Shown here in pieces: positions 48,001 through 51,344 of a stretch of DNA of 64,000 bases. A program made the position numbers and the translations under genes. The stretch's first letter is position 1, and each line of letters begins with the position of its first letter. The notes under the pieces were generated by a model. It did not search any database. It was not told the DNA's origin and saw only the letters and a list, made by a program, of their open reading frames with translations. The stretch is from Rhyacichthys aspro (Eukaryota; Chordata; Actinopteri; Gobiiformes; Rhyacichthyidae), in the NCBI GenBank assembly GCA_036850595.1, contig CM072159.1:2222529-2286528 (forward strand), given 5' to 3'.

Positions 48001-50079
48001 GCAGACTATGATCTCCAGTGAAGTCAGAATGGTTAATGTATTGAGAGTCAGGGTTTTGTTCATTAACACACCACGTCATGTGAGTTTGCATGAGTCTGTG
48101 GCATTAACAGGGTCAAGGTCAGGGATTTGGCTCTCGGTCGGGACCACCCATGTTCGAAATGCCACTGTTGGTTTAGATCAAAGCCGCCACCCATCGCTAC
48201 TGGTGGTCCAGGATATGAGATCATGAAGAGCGTGGAGGGTGCTGTATGGTGCCACAAAAGTGAAGTTACTAAATCCACTGCTTTTCAAATGACAATCAGT
48301 CCTGCCACCTTTGGCCAGAAACAATTGGATCCATCAGAACATATTTCAGTAAAACAAAAAGTCAGAAATGACAATGTGTTTTTGAAATTCTTCACAATGA
48401 CTGAACACAATGGATTGCACATTGAGCCAACTGTCACATAATATTAAGTATGCAGACTAAAAAATGTGGATCATTGTGTTTTTATTATGTTCCATAATTG
48501 ATGTCAGAGGCTGACAGAGAATAGCTTGTACTGTTTGTATAATAAAATAAATAAATAAATAAAAACATCCAAAATTCTTAACTTTTCCACATTTATATAA
48601 AAATATTAGCCATTCAATCACAAAACAGAAATTGGCTTCTTGAAAAAAAGGCTTCCATTTTGAGAAAATGATTCAATGTTAGTTAGCATTGTTTCCTTAT
48701 GACAAGAGTGTCCTTGGTTTTAGCAGTGACCTGACAAAAACCTGTCTTTGTAGAGTTAGTCTATTTATGGCTCTTCAGGAAACACTATTTCCATAATTAT
48801 AAAATAAAATCGTGCCATCATAAGGAAAAAAAACAAAAAAACAAAAAACAAAAGAAAGAAAGATATACAACCACTGCAGGTGCTTTCATTCGTTTATATG
48901 AGTGGAAAAAAAGACAAATAATGGGTGGCAATATTTTGGTATACTCAAGTATTTGAGGTAATGTGGTCTTGTGTTCTGTACAAACCCAGCAGAACATAGT
49001 CCTTAGTAACTTGCATTGCAGTTTATAACAATTTTTTTTTTTTTTTTTTGCACAGTTGGGTCCTGTCCCACAGCTTTAGACACAGTTTGTTAGCCTGTTA
49101 GCATCTCAGGCAAGTCTGCTAACAACTGAATAATATTTTCATCAAAGGGTGAATTAACTCAATAGTTACAAAAAAATAAAATAAAATGAAAATTATTAAG
49201 AAAAATTATTATTATTATTAAGAGGTCCCTAAACAATGCTCTGATGTCAAGATTACTTGACTGTACACTACACAAGCTAACACAGTGTTTCCATTTAATG
49301 AAAAATATCTGATTAGAAATGGCGATGGTTAAAATGGTAAGAAACTAAACAGATAGCAAAATTATCAATTATGCAAATTTTATATTAGATCCTCGCCTGA
49401 CAGCCACTTTATTAACAACTAACTTGCTTTATAAAACAATTCAATGGTGAATATCCTTTTCCCCTGACTTAATATTAACATTAAGTGGACATTACAATAC
49501 TGCTCACTCAAATCAATGAAAATGAACAGCCATAAACTAAAAAGACTTTAATAATCACTCAAACTCCAAAAGTAGAAGTATCTTGCAAAATGTGTCTCTT
49601 CACTGGTATTCTAATATAAGCACACACAAAAATGAATACTACAGACTTAATAATAAAGTTATTACATATCCTAAAAACTGAAAGACAAACTAAAAATATT
49701 ATAGCAATACTTTGTATCGCTGTAGATTGAATTTAATATCTAAACAAAGTGCAACAAGCGAATTTTCTTTTTAACCAATAACGCACTACCCATCTTCTAT
49801 GCAAACTATATCTTGTGTGTTCTGTCAATGTTGAGCAAAAGGAAAACATGCATGAGCACAAAATACAGTAATTAGAGCATGCAGCAACTTCACAAGACAA
49901 CACTAATTCAGAACAGAGACAACATACAATACAACCCAAACTAAAGCCATCTTTCTCTAAAAGCAGTTTTCAGCCCTCAGTACCTTGTCTTTGCGTCTCC
50001 TCAGAGCTCTCACCTGCAGCCCATCCAGCTCAAGCAGCAGACATCCCAACAGCACGTACCATCCCACCTGAGAGAGCAT
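1..50079 (-). CDS. Fibrillar-type procollagen alpha chain, 3' end missing (52 exons joined)
   Basis: Secreted extracellular-matrix chain expected to trimerise and form fibrils. Seen: 52 GT-AG exons, all phase 0 and nearly all 45, 54 or 108 bp, each major-helix exon after exon 6 starting with a Gly codon. Together they encode about 1223 residues here: signal peptide (1-22), a 213-residue exon ending in Gly-X-Y, a 51-residue minor helix, a Trp/Tyr-rich linker, then 917 residues of major helix. Known fibrillar chains have about 1014 helix residues and a C-propeptide (COLFI); both ends of those lie beyond position 1. Cumulative exon sizes match the conserved fibrillar pattern, with 99-bp exons split 45+54. 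Oddities: no TSPN or VWC domain found, Gly to Ser at about helix residue 712, Gly to Ala at about 811, three Cys in collagenous sequence. COL24A1 and COL27A1 are unlikely because they lack a minor helix. A divergent COL5/COL11-like chain or an unnamed fibrillar class is possible. Confidence 0.9.
183..236 (-). CDS. Exon 51: major helix
   Basis: 54 bp: GQKGDMGLVGLPGWPGFI. Hydrophobic and Trp-containing, comparable in position to the LIGLIG stretch of types V/XI. Confidence 0.91.
323..376 (-). CDS. Exon 50: major helix
   Basis: 54 bp: GKRGKAGVRGQRGDRGPK. Strongly basic, five Arg and three Lys in 18 residues. It includes an RGD inside the helix (QRGDRG), likely cryptic in the folded form. Confidence 0.92.
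608..661 (-). CDS. Exon 49: major helix
   Basis: 54 bp: GDDGEIGSPGKAGPIGRR. Acceptor ctctaaag, donor gtaagg. Confidence 0.91.
1037..1073. repeat. (GT)n microsatellite
   Basis: GT dinucleotides with two GC interruptions, in the intron between exons 48 and 49. Confidence 0.9.
1535..1588 (-). CDS. Exon 48: major helix
   Basis: 54 bp: GPPGRLGAEGKPGVKGEK. Acceptor ttcacag, donor gtgagg. Confidence 0.92.
1761..1814 (-). CDS. Exon 47: major helix
   Basis: 54 bp: GLPGEIGPQGPPGVPGAL. Acceptor gtttcag, donor gtaagt. Confidence 0.92.
2541..2884 (+). repeat. Duplicated CCAAT-box module and short basic ORF (possible Tigger 5' relic)
   Basis: A 17-bp unit (gaattaagaaatcattt) is repeated back to back at 2541-2574. 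A 19-bp unit (gtcctgattggctaaggga), which contains an inverted CCAAT box, is repeated exactly at 2587-2605 and 2628-2646. Downstream a 27-codon ORF (2801-2884) starts MSTKPSAPTKAPA and ends KRQRKMLRFEL, reminiscent of the first residues of pogo/Tigger transposases before the DNA-binding domain. Lies in the intron between exons 46 and 47. Confidence 0.35.
3417..3470 (-). CDS. Exon 46: major helix with Gly to Ala substitution
   Basis: 54 bp: GEEGLPGVQGPPALPGLE. The fifth triplet begins with Ala (GCT, complement of 3432-3434). Frame and splice sites (ttgtcag, gtatga) are intact. Confidence 0.92.
3539..3646 (-). CDS. Exon 45: major helix (108 bp)
   Basis: Twelve triplets from GGVGEAGPHGEQ to GPPGPKGEQ. 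Highly charged (Glu and Lys). About 70 bp of intron separate it from exon 46. Confidence 0.92.
3870..3990. repeat. Degenerate CCAAGTC-rich repeat
   Basis: Irregular copies of accaagtc / ccaagtcaag fill this stretch. Related tracts occur at 21300-21385 (acttgaacttggccttggac) and 50560-50790 (aagtccgagtcca). All appear to be one dispersed repeat family. Confidence 0.5.
4762..4815 (-). CDS. Exon 44: major helix
   Basis: 54 bp: GATGARGVTGDAGKLGPP. With exons 42 and 43 it equals the 162-bp exon of type I and II genes, here split in three. Confidence 0.92.
4903..4956 (-). CDS. Exon 43: major helix, contains Cys
   Basis: 54 bp: GECGSAGPSGPPGLGGPQ. Cys in a Y position (codon 4948-4950, about helix residue 729). 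Confidence 0.92.
5968..6727. mobile_element. Non-autonomous DNA transposon with terminal inverted repeats
   Basis: The left end (taccgtattttccggactat) is repeated inverted at the right end (gtccggaaaatacagta), differing at one base in the first 20. TA dinucleotides at both ends suggest a TA target duplication, as in Tc1/mariner-like elements. The inside carries the phrase tataagccgc several times and degenerate copies of a cttcctcctg...cactgaaac unit. It lies in the intron between exons 42 and 43. Confidence 0.8.
7422..7497 (-). mobile_element. SINE/L2 3' tail
   Basis: The minus strand reads ggataggctccagcc, a cgcgaccccc motif, ggtagaaaattaatgaatg. It is a truncated copy of the tail seen at 37452-37579. 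A still shorter remnant lies at 28027-28052. Confidence 0.65.
7795..7848 (-). CDS. Exon 42: major helix with Gly to Ser substitution
   Basis: 54 bp: GIPSPPGAVGPDGPQGQK. The second triplet begins with Ser (AGT, complement of 7837-7839), where every other triplet in the exon has Gly. A single-base change from GGT would give it. Splice sites (ttcag, gtaata) and frame are intact, so it is not a shift. Confidence 0.92.
8003..8056 (-). CDS. Exon 41: major helix
   Basis: 54 bp: GEPGPMGDVGPAGLPGAQ. Acceptor ggtcag, donor gtgagt. Confidence 0.92.
8824..8931 (-). CDS. Exon 40: major helix (108 bp)
   Basis: Twelve triplets from GHPGPLGLSGQEGPW to GHIGLL. It contains a Trp in a Y position. The exon spans what are two separate exons (108 and 54) in type I genes, so one boundary is shifted. 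Confidence 0.9.
10256..10309 (-). CDS. Exon 39: major helix
   Basis: 54 bp: GDVGLPGDLGDPGPKGEK. Acceptor tttctag, donor gtaagc. Confidence 0.92.
11913..12020 (-). CDS. Exon 38: major helix (108 bp), contains Cys
   Basis: Twelve triplets from GDPGSCGTLGPP to GPYGKE. A Cys in the Y position (codon 12003-12005, about helix residue 606) is unusual inside a fibrillar helix. Confidence 0.92.
12150..12203 (-). CDS. Exon 37: major helix
   Basis: 54 bp: GFPGPTGSEGPSGQKGEQ. Acceptor tgttag, donor gtcagt. Confidence 0.92.
12575..12628 (-). CDS. Exon 36: major helix
   Basis: 54 bp: GLPGSPGDAGYSGPDGPQ. Acceptor atgcag, donor gtggat. Confidence 0.92.
12707..12760 (-). CDS. Exon 35: major helix
   Basis: 54 bp: GLAGADGPSGAAGEKGHQ. 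Only about 79 bp of intron separate it from exon 36. Confidence 0.92.
13105..13212 (-). CDS. Exon 34: major helix (108 bp)
   Basis: Twelve triplets from GPPGFPGTDGAV to GLLGLIGIT. The last four triplets lack Pro and are hydrophobic. Confidence 0.92.
13330..13374 (-). CDS. Exon 33: major helix
   Basis: 45 bp: GRLGDDGDKGLPGPP. Strongly acidic for a helix exon. Confidence 0.92.
14272..14316 (-). CDS. Exon 32: major helix
   Basis: 45 bp: GSPGPPGERGPRGPQ. It contains GERGPR, a Gly-X-Y context of the GxxGER kind that some collagen receptors bind; binding is not shown. Confidence 0.92.
15040..15300. repeat. Dispersed teleost repeat
   Basis: Contains gcgcatttttgtcaagtcac followed by tcaaagtgcttcaca, cattcattcactcc, ctggggaagactgacagaga and gggaatcgaaccaccaacct. 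This string of motifs recurs widely in fish genomes. It encodes nothing. An ATT-rich microsatellite follows at 15300-15358. Confidence 0.55.
15600..16250. repeat. Dispersed repeat with two diverged internal units
   Basis: A unit with caaacattgacaaattt, acaatgatacgccaatata, then ccagcgccctctgc (15629-15748) recurs diverged at 15915-16025 (caaacgttgacggattt, acaatgatacaccaataca, ccagcgacccctgc). It ends with gacgctgcttgcagctttta, a motif I associate with fish transposon ends. Confidence 0.5.
16556..16609 (-). CDS. Exon 31: major helix
   Basis: 54 bp: GEQGLRGLPGPMGKPGPP. Acceptor gctgcag, donor gtaagt. Confidence 0.92.
17160..17395 (+). pseudogene. BED zinc-finger fragment of a hAT-like element
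   Basis: A plus-strand frame reads VVCKICQVKQGFYNS followed by MRNHIKSNYKN, matching the CxxC...HxxxxH layout of BED fingers found at the N-terminus of hAT transposases, except that the last His is Tyr. The frame runs on to a stop at 17390-17392 without further recognisable domains. A relic is more likely than a gene. Confidence 0.4.
17719..17772 (-). CDS. Exon 30: major helix
   Basis: 54 bp: GIQGTMGMRGPPGSTGEL. Acceptor ccttcag, donor gtaagt. Confidence 0.92.
19168..19221 (-). CDS. Exon 29: major helix
   Basis: 54 bp: GFTGKSGVEGPQGPVGMY. Donor TAT|gtaagt; an earlier in-exon gta is out of phase and rejected. Confidence 0.92.
20586..20639 (-). CDS. Exon 28: major helix
   Basis: 54 bp: GPPGKPGPPGAPGPPGES. 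The most Pro-rich exon of the gene, so a stable helix segment. Confidence 0.92.
21661..21714 (-). CDS. Exon 27: major helix
   Basis: 54 bp: GFPGIPGDRGADGPPGSP. Pairs with exon 26 as a split 99-bp unit. Confidence 0.92.
22028..22072 (-). CDS. Exon 26: major helix
   Basis: 45 bp: GLSGAGGSVGSKGPT. No Pro except near the end, so locally a flexible helix stretch. Confidence 0.92.
22361..22375 (-). promoter_or_regulatory. CTCF-like motif
   Basis: The minus strand reads ccagcagagggcagt, which fits every position of the CTCF core CCASYAGRKGGCRSY. It lies in the intron between exons 25 and 26. A motif match alone does not show binding. Confidence 0.45.
22774..22827 (-). CDS. Exon 25: major helix
   Basis: 54 bp: GLPGPPGPLGAEGKPGTQ. 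Donor gttccc is weak but is the only one in phase. Confidence 0.9.
23430..23474 (-). CDS. Exon 24: major helix
   Basis: 45 bp: GRTGQRGHPGQPGPS. Only about 105 bp separate it from exon 23. Confidence 0.92.
23580..23633 (-). CDS. Exon 23: major helix
   Basis: 54 bp: GNRGPDGRSGKPGPRGHR. The acceptor (tgtctgaag) has a poor pyrimidine tract, but the frame and length fit. Confidence 0.9.
23944..23997 (-). CDS. Exon 22: major helix
   Basis: 54 bp: GFSGETGPQGKQGTHGLK. Acceptor atccag, donor gtcagt. Confidence 0.92.
24747..24854 (-). CDS. Exon 21: major helix (108 bp)
   Basis: Twelve triplets from GMQGAAGIRGPQ to GQLGPKGPE. It sits at the conserved 108-bp position of fibrillar genes. Confidence 0.92.
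24962..25015 (-). CDS. Exon 20: major helix
   Basis: 54 bp: GNRGPDGDKGEPGPKGDR. It begins with almost the same bases and the same GNRGPDG heptapeptide as exon 23. Confidence 0.92.
25113..25157 (-). CDS. Exon 19: major helix
   Basis: 45 bp: GPPGIKGSIGSPGAL. The acceptor has a long T tract before ccag. Confidence 0.92.
25723..25745. repeat. (ATAA)n microsatellite
   Basis: About six ATAA units in the intron between exons 18 and 19. A similar AAATA-type tract is at 48540-48563. Confidence 0.9.
26112..26165 (-). CDS. Exon 18: major helix
   Basis: 54 bp: GPVGPAGPRGEPGFEGPM. Pairs with exon 19 as a split 99-bp unit. Confidence 0.92.
26897..26941 (-). CDS. Exon 17: major helix
   Basis: 45 bp: GHLGLSGGPGPKGDP. 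Acceptor cttcacag, donor gtaagt. Confidence 0.92.
27023..27076 (-). CDS. Exon 16: major helix
   Basis: 54 bp: GPPGLEGQMGPPGLRGPQ. Second half of a split 99-bp unit. Confidence 0.92.
27184..27228 (-). CDS. Exon 15: major helix
   Basis: 45 bp: GDMGPAGSVGPTGPQ. With exon 16 it equals one ancestral 99-bp exon. Confidence 0.92.
27535..27588 (-). CDS. Exon 14: major helix
   Basis: 54 bp: GAPGWTGLVGAQGVNGSR. Trp in an X position is uncommon in collagen helices. Confidence 0.92.
27944..27988 (-). CDS. Exon 13: major helix
   Basis: 45 bp: GEDGRDGPPGLPGPP. Acceptor gtgacag, donor gtaaga. Confidence 0.92.
28337..28390 (-). CDS. Exon 12: major helix
   Basis: 54 bp: GPPGIRGGYGLEGPPGPD. Gly and X/Y phase is kept through the GGYG run. 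Confidence 0.92.
28805..28849 (-). CDS. Exon 11: major helix
   Basis: 45 bp: GSSGLPGPPGPLGPP. This is the first of the 45-bp exons and matches the 45-bp position in the conserved fibrillar pattern. Confidence 0.92.
29140..29500. mobile_element. Non-LTR retrotransposon 3'-end relics
   Basis: The stretch tggaccccaggaagactag followed by a tggtagcaactaatgggg motif, and the later ggggattaataaaggtga tail, are the kind of 3' ends seen in fish LINEs. A repeated gaattaaattgaattg closes the copy. It carries no intact ORF. Confidence 0.45.
29730..29783 (-). CDS. Exon 10: major helix
   Basis: 54 bp: GLMGIKGLDGEIGEPGEK. Acceptor ends tttcaag, donor gtagga. Confidence 0.92.
30022..30075 (-). CDS. Exon 9: major helix
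   Basis: 54 bp: GMWGYRGERGSKGEKGDE. It covers helix residues 70-87, where type I chains have the cross-link lysine 87 in a KGHR context. Here residue 87 is Glu and KGHR is absent. Confidence 0.92.
30163..30270 (-). CDS. Exon 8: major helix (108 bp)
   Basis: Twelve triplets from GELGLRGPP to GPLGDPGPP. The donor is CCA|gttaga, the weakest donor in the gene, but it is the only GT that keeps the exon at 108 bp and in phase. The exon equals two ancestral 54-bp units. Confidence 0.88.
31820..32400 (+). mobile_element. LINE 3' fragment (reverse-transcriptase C-terminus and 3' UTR)
   Basis: Plus-strand frames include KAPSYLRELIVQYRPNRAL and, further on, TVSTFKVRLKTFLFDRAYG. This order of motifs is usual near the end of the ORF2 protein in L2/Rex1-like fish LINEs. 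About 330 bp of 3' UTR-like sequence follow. Stops interrupt it, so it is dead. The exact family is uncertain. Confidence 0.65.
32690..32760 (+). repeat. tRNA-derived SINE trace
   Basis: acgtgggagaccagggtttg followed by attctc, with a B-box-like ggtttgattct at 32730-32740. Too short and diverged to be a tRNA gene. Confidence 0.35.
34009..34568. mobile_element. hAT-type MITE with 8-bp target-site duplication
   Basis: The element spans 34017-34560 (544 bp) and starts caggggtgggcaatt; its other end, read inverted, is cagacctgggcatttt. An identical 8-mer, tgttagac, flanks it on both sides (34009-34016 and 34561-34568), the duplication length of hAT insertions. It encodes nothing recognisable, so it moved with help from another element's transposase. 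Confidence 0.85.
34893..34946 (-). CDS. Exon 7: major helix
   Basis: 54 bp, six triplets: GPPGEPGERGRPGIPGEM. Acceptor ttttcag, donor gtgagt. Confidence 0.92.
35051..35104 (-). CDS. Exon 6: linker end and start of major triple helix
   Basis: 54 bp: SKEGPEGPPGEMGKPGLQ. After SKE the frame enters uninterrupted Gly-X-Y, which I take as residue 1 of the major helix. The Lys just before the helix is a candidate telopeptide cross-link lysine by position. Confidence 0.9.
35203..35241 (-). CDS. Exon 5: aromatic linker (N-telopeptide position)
   Basis: 39 bp, 13 codons: QTSFYQLLRAGWP. Acceptor ttcttttag, donor gtaagt. It is non-collagenous and continues the linker from exon 4. The Gln-Gln at the exon 4/5 junction recalls the Gln at N-proteinase sites of type I chains, but that is inference. 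Confidence 0.85.
36370..36620 (+). pseudogene. Penelope-like GIY-YIG endonuclease fragment
   Basis: A plus-strand frame reads RFIGETHQLLHKRVTQHRGD, like the core of the GIY-YIG endonuclease of Penelope-like retroelements (usually YIGET...LxxRxxxHR). After a frame break come GQGGQVVRKRYKG-like residues, matching the usual ERWFERGVKEA segment. Frameshifts make it non-functional. It lies in intron 4, between exons 4 and 5. Confidence 0.6.
37452..37579 (+). mobile_element. SINE/L2 3' tail with ATGA microsatellite
   Basis: Carries ccagggtgtaccccgcc, gctgggataggctccag, gggataagcggtagaag and then gaatgaatgaatgaat. This is the 3' portion of the same SINE type as at 60400-60702, here in plus orientation. 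Confidence 0.75.
38181..38300 (-). CDS. Exon 4: end of minor helix and start of aromatic linker
   Basis: 120 bp, 40 codons. Eight Gly-X-Y triplets (GKTGPEGRPGKR and on to GPAGLP) finish the 51-residue minor helix, then the frame leaves Gly-X-Y for TLYLWRNTAEEWVAFQ. This marks the junction between the minor helix and the N-telopeptide-like linker. The linker is amphipathic and has two Trp, unlike the Gly/Tyr-rich telopeptide of types I-III or the LMLPFR-containing one of types V/XI. Confidence 0.9.
38447..38491 (-). CDS. Exon 3: minor helix
   Basis: 45 bp, five Gly-X-Y triplets: GCLGEMGLPGFKGDK. It contains a Cys (codon 38486-38488) inside collagenous sequence, which could form an interchain disulfide near the N-terminus. 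Flanked by ttccacag and gtagga splice sites. Confidence 0.9.
38492..42175 (-). other. Intron 2 of the collagen gene
   Basis: About 3.7 kb of AT-rich sequence. I recognise no coding exon, RNA gene or clear mobile element in it. Confidence 0.5.
42176..42814 (-). CDS. Exon 2: 213-residue N-terminal variable region and start of minor helix
   Basis: Acceptor ttttttcag before 42814, donor gtgagt after 42176, 639 bp, open throughout. The first 200 or so residues are hydrophilic, rich in Ser, Asp, Lys and Pro, with no Cys, so this is neither a VWC domain (10 Cys) nor a laminin-G-like TSPN fold. Two RGD tripeptides lie at exon residues 10-12 and 27-29, followed by an acidic run (VVDEDTDLMDPFF). The exon ends with SDGKRYRLQ and then four Gly-X-Y triplets (GPVGRMGPPGPE) that begin the minor helix. 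Placing a single large exon before the minor helix resembles the variable-region exons of other N-propeptides in position but not in sequence. Confidence 0.85.
42815..50013 (-). other. Intron 1 of the collagen gene
   Basis: About 7.2 kb. It holds a decayed hAT transposase (45483-46130), A- and T-rich tracts (48800-48860, 49030-49050), a SINE-like tail near 44270-44345 and microsatellites. I looked for laminin-G-like (TSPN) exons and saw none, but short diverged exons could be missed by eye. Confidence 0.6.
45483..46130 (+). pseudogene. Decayed hAT transposase (Zaphod/ZBED5-like)
   Basis: The start, cagggatccccaaacccc followed by a ccggt-rich stretch, resembles the end of Zaphod-type hAT elements. 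Downstream, broken plus-strand frames read like the C-terminal half of hAT transposases of the FAM200/ZBED5 type: a CxxHR-like stretch near 45715-45740, then YEQLCDKTDRARFFSYTEV and LFRGRLLARLFEL at about 45830-45930. Stops and frameshifts make it non-functional. The family is recalled by pattern, not by a search. Confidence 0.65.
50014..50079 (-). CDS. Exon 1: start codon and signal peptide
   Basis: The ATG is the complement of 50077-50079. It opens 22 codons with a hydrophobic core (WYVLLGCLLLELDG) typical of a signal peptide, as expected for a secreted procollagen and similar in size to the COL1A2 signal exon. I end the exon at a strong donor, CAG|gtgaga (last base 50014). A second in-phase donor, AAG|gtactg (last base 49984), would add ten residues rich in Arg and Lys (VRALRRRKDK). 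Both are phase 0 and join cleanly to exon 2. No TATA box is obvious upstream, and the 5' UTR boundary cannot be set. Confidence 0.7.
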
Positions 50080-50344
50080 GACTGCAGCTGGTCTGAGGCA
50101 GAGAGCTCTGAGCCTGCCGTACCCACAGCAGAGCTCTGTCAGGAGGCCACACCCACCCTGCTCCCTGCCCCAGTATCAACCATACATCCAGAGAAAACAA
50201 TGCTCTAATCTGGCAAATGTGCAGCTCTGTAACCCAACACATGAGCCCCAGGGCTGTAAATGCTGGGAAAGAGTCAAACATGAGGAAAGCTATAGATGAA
50301 AAACTGGCAGCGAGAAGTGTCAATGTGTGAAATCTGCAGGTCAA
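50080..50344 (-). promoter_or_regulatory. Putative promoter and 5' leader of the collagen gene
   Basis: The 265 bases before the ATG are more GC-rich than their surroundings. On the coding strand they hold a KLF/Sp1-like CACCC box (complement of ggccacacccaccc, near 50140-50155) and, on the plus strand, a SOX-type AACAATG at 50196-50202. No TATA box is evident. These motifs are short and common, so the promoter call rests mainly on position. Confidence 0.35.
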
Positions 50345-50559
50345 TGCTCTCTAGCTTTCCGTTTATTAATGGAATAGTGAGTGCTGTCATAGAGTCTTAA
50401 GTCTGTGTCTGTCTCAGTGACTCAGCTTTGCCACAAAAATGTCATCAATTTCATTTCATTCAGTTTATCCAATGGTCAGAGAGAACTCCTTACAGCCACA
50501 CTGCATTACTTTTAAGCATTTGCAACTACTAAACACCCAGTGTGCAACTGCGGCCGTGT

Positions 50560-50790
50560 TGGAGTCAAGTCACCAGGTTTTGGGTCCACGTTACTTTCAA
50601 GTGTTCTAGTCTGACTCCAATTCACCAAAGACTTGTCCGAGCCATGTCATTATCATATGGAGTACAAGTCCGAGTCCAAGTCTGAGTCACCCAAAATATT
50701 TCAAGACGATTCTTAGTCACGTCATCTTAATTGAATGTGCAAGTCTGAGTCTAGCCCAAGTCCGAGTCCAAGTTATTTTTCTGAATACTT
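50560..50790. repeat. Degenerate AGTCCGAGTC repeat
   Basis: Repeated aagtccgagtcca and aagtctgagt words, same family as 3870-3990 and 21300-21385. Confidence 0.5.
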
Positions 50791-51300
50791 TGGGTTTTGA
50801 ACCTCTTTCATGATAAAATGATTTAATGTTGCTGACTTTTGCACCCACTAAAATGTAGGTTTCCTAAACACAATAATAACAAATAGACTATTGCCTATTA
50901 TTTTAGTATTTATTTATTGAAAACAATTCACAGAAATGTTTCATATAAAGTGAGCAGCTGTTTATATTCAAAAGTGATAACTATAACGTGCTCTCCCTCC
51001 CCTAGTGCTAATACAATACGTTTCACTCCCATTACTGGAGTCTAACAAATCTGTTCCAATACATTTTCCAAACATTTCAAAATCATCAGATTAATTTATC
51101 CCCTACAAAGCCATGAGCAGATATTTTATGACTATAAAACTATCATCCAAACTCAAACAGCAAAGGACAAGAGGATGAGATCCAGCATCACAGCAGACTT
51201 TTGGCCCCTAACTTTAACCACAGCACAATAGGCAGCTAGTGAATGAGTGAATCAAATCCAATAATCTGCAAAGTCAGAAAGGGGGAAAATCAGCCAAAAT

Positions 51301-51344
51301 CCAAATCAGCCTCATGTGTCAAAATACACATGAGGCTGATTTGG
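51301..51344. repeat. Perfect 19-bp hairpin
   Basis: Arm ccaaatcagcctcatgtgt (51301-51319), loop caaaat, and exact complement at 51326-51344. It is not flanked by a T run or other terminator-like signal. It could be a small transposon centre or a structured RNA; nothing decides. Confidence 0.85.

Noticed and set aside
48127..48441. 104-codon plus-strand open frame
   Set aside because: No similarity that I can name, a weak start context and no neighbouring exons. I left it out rather than call a hypothetical gene.
1..50079. Assignment to COL24A1 or COL27A1
   Set aside because: Both have helix imperfections like this gene, but they lack the minor helix and carry a TSPN domain, and their N-terminal sequences differ. 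Not enough support.
1..50079. Assignment to a FACIT or multiplexin collagen
   Set aside because: Those have repeated non-collagenous breaks; here more than 900 residues run without a frame break, with fibrillar exon sizes.
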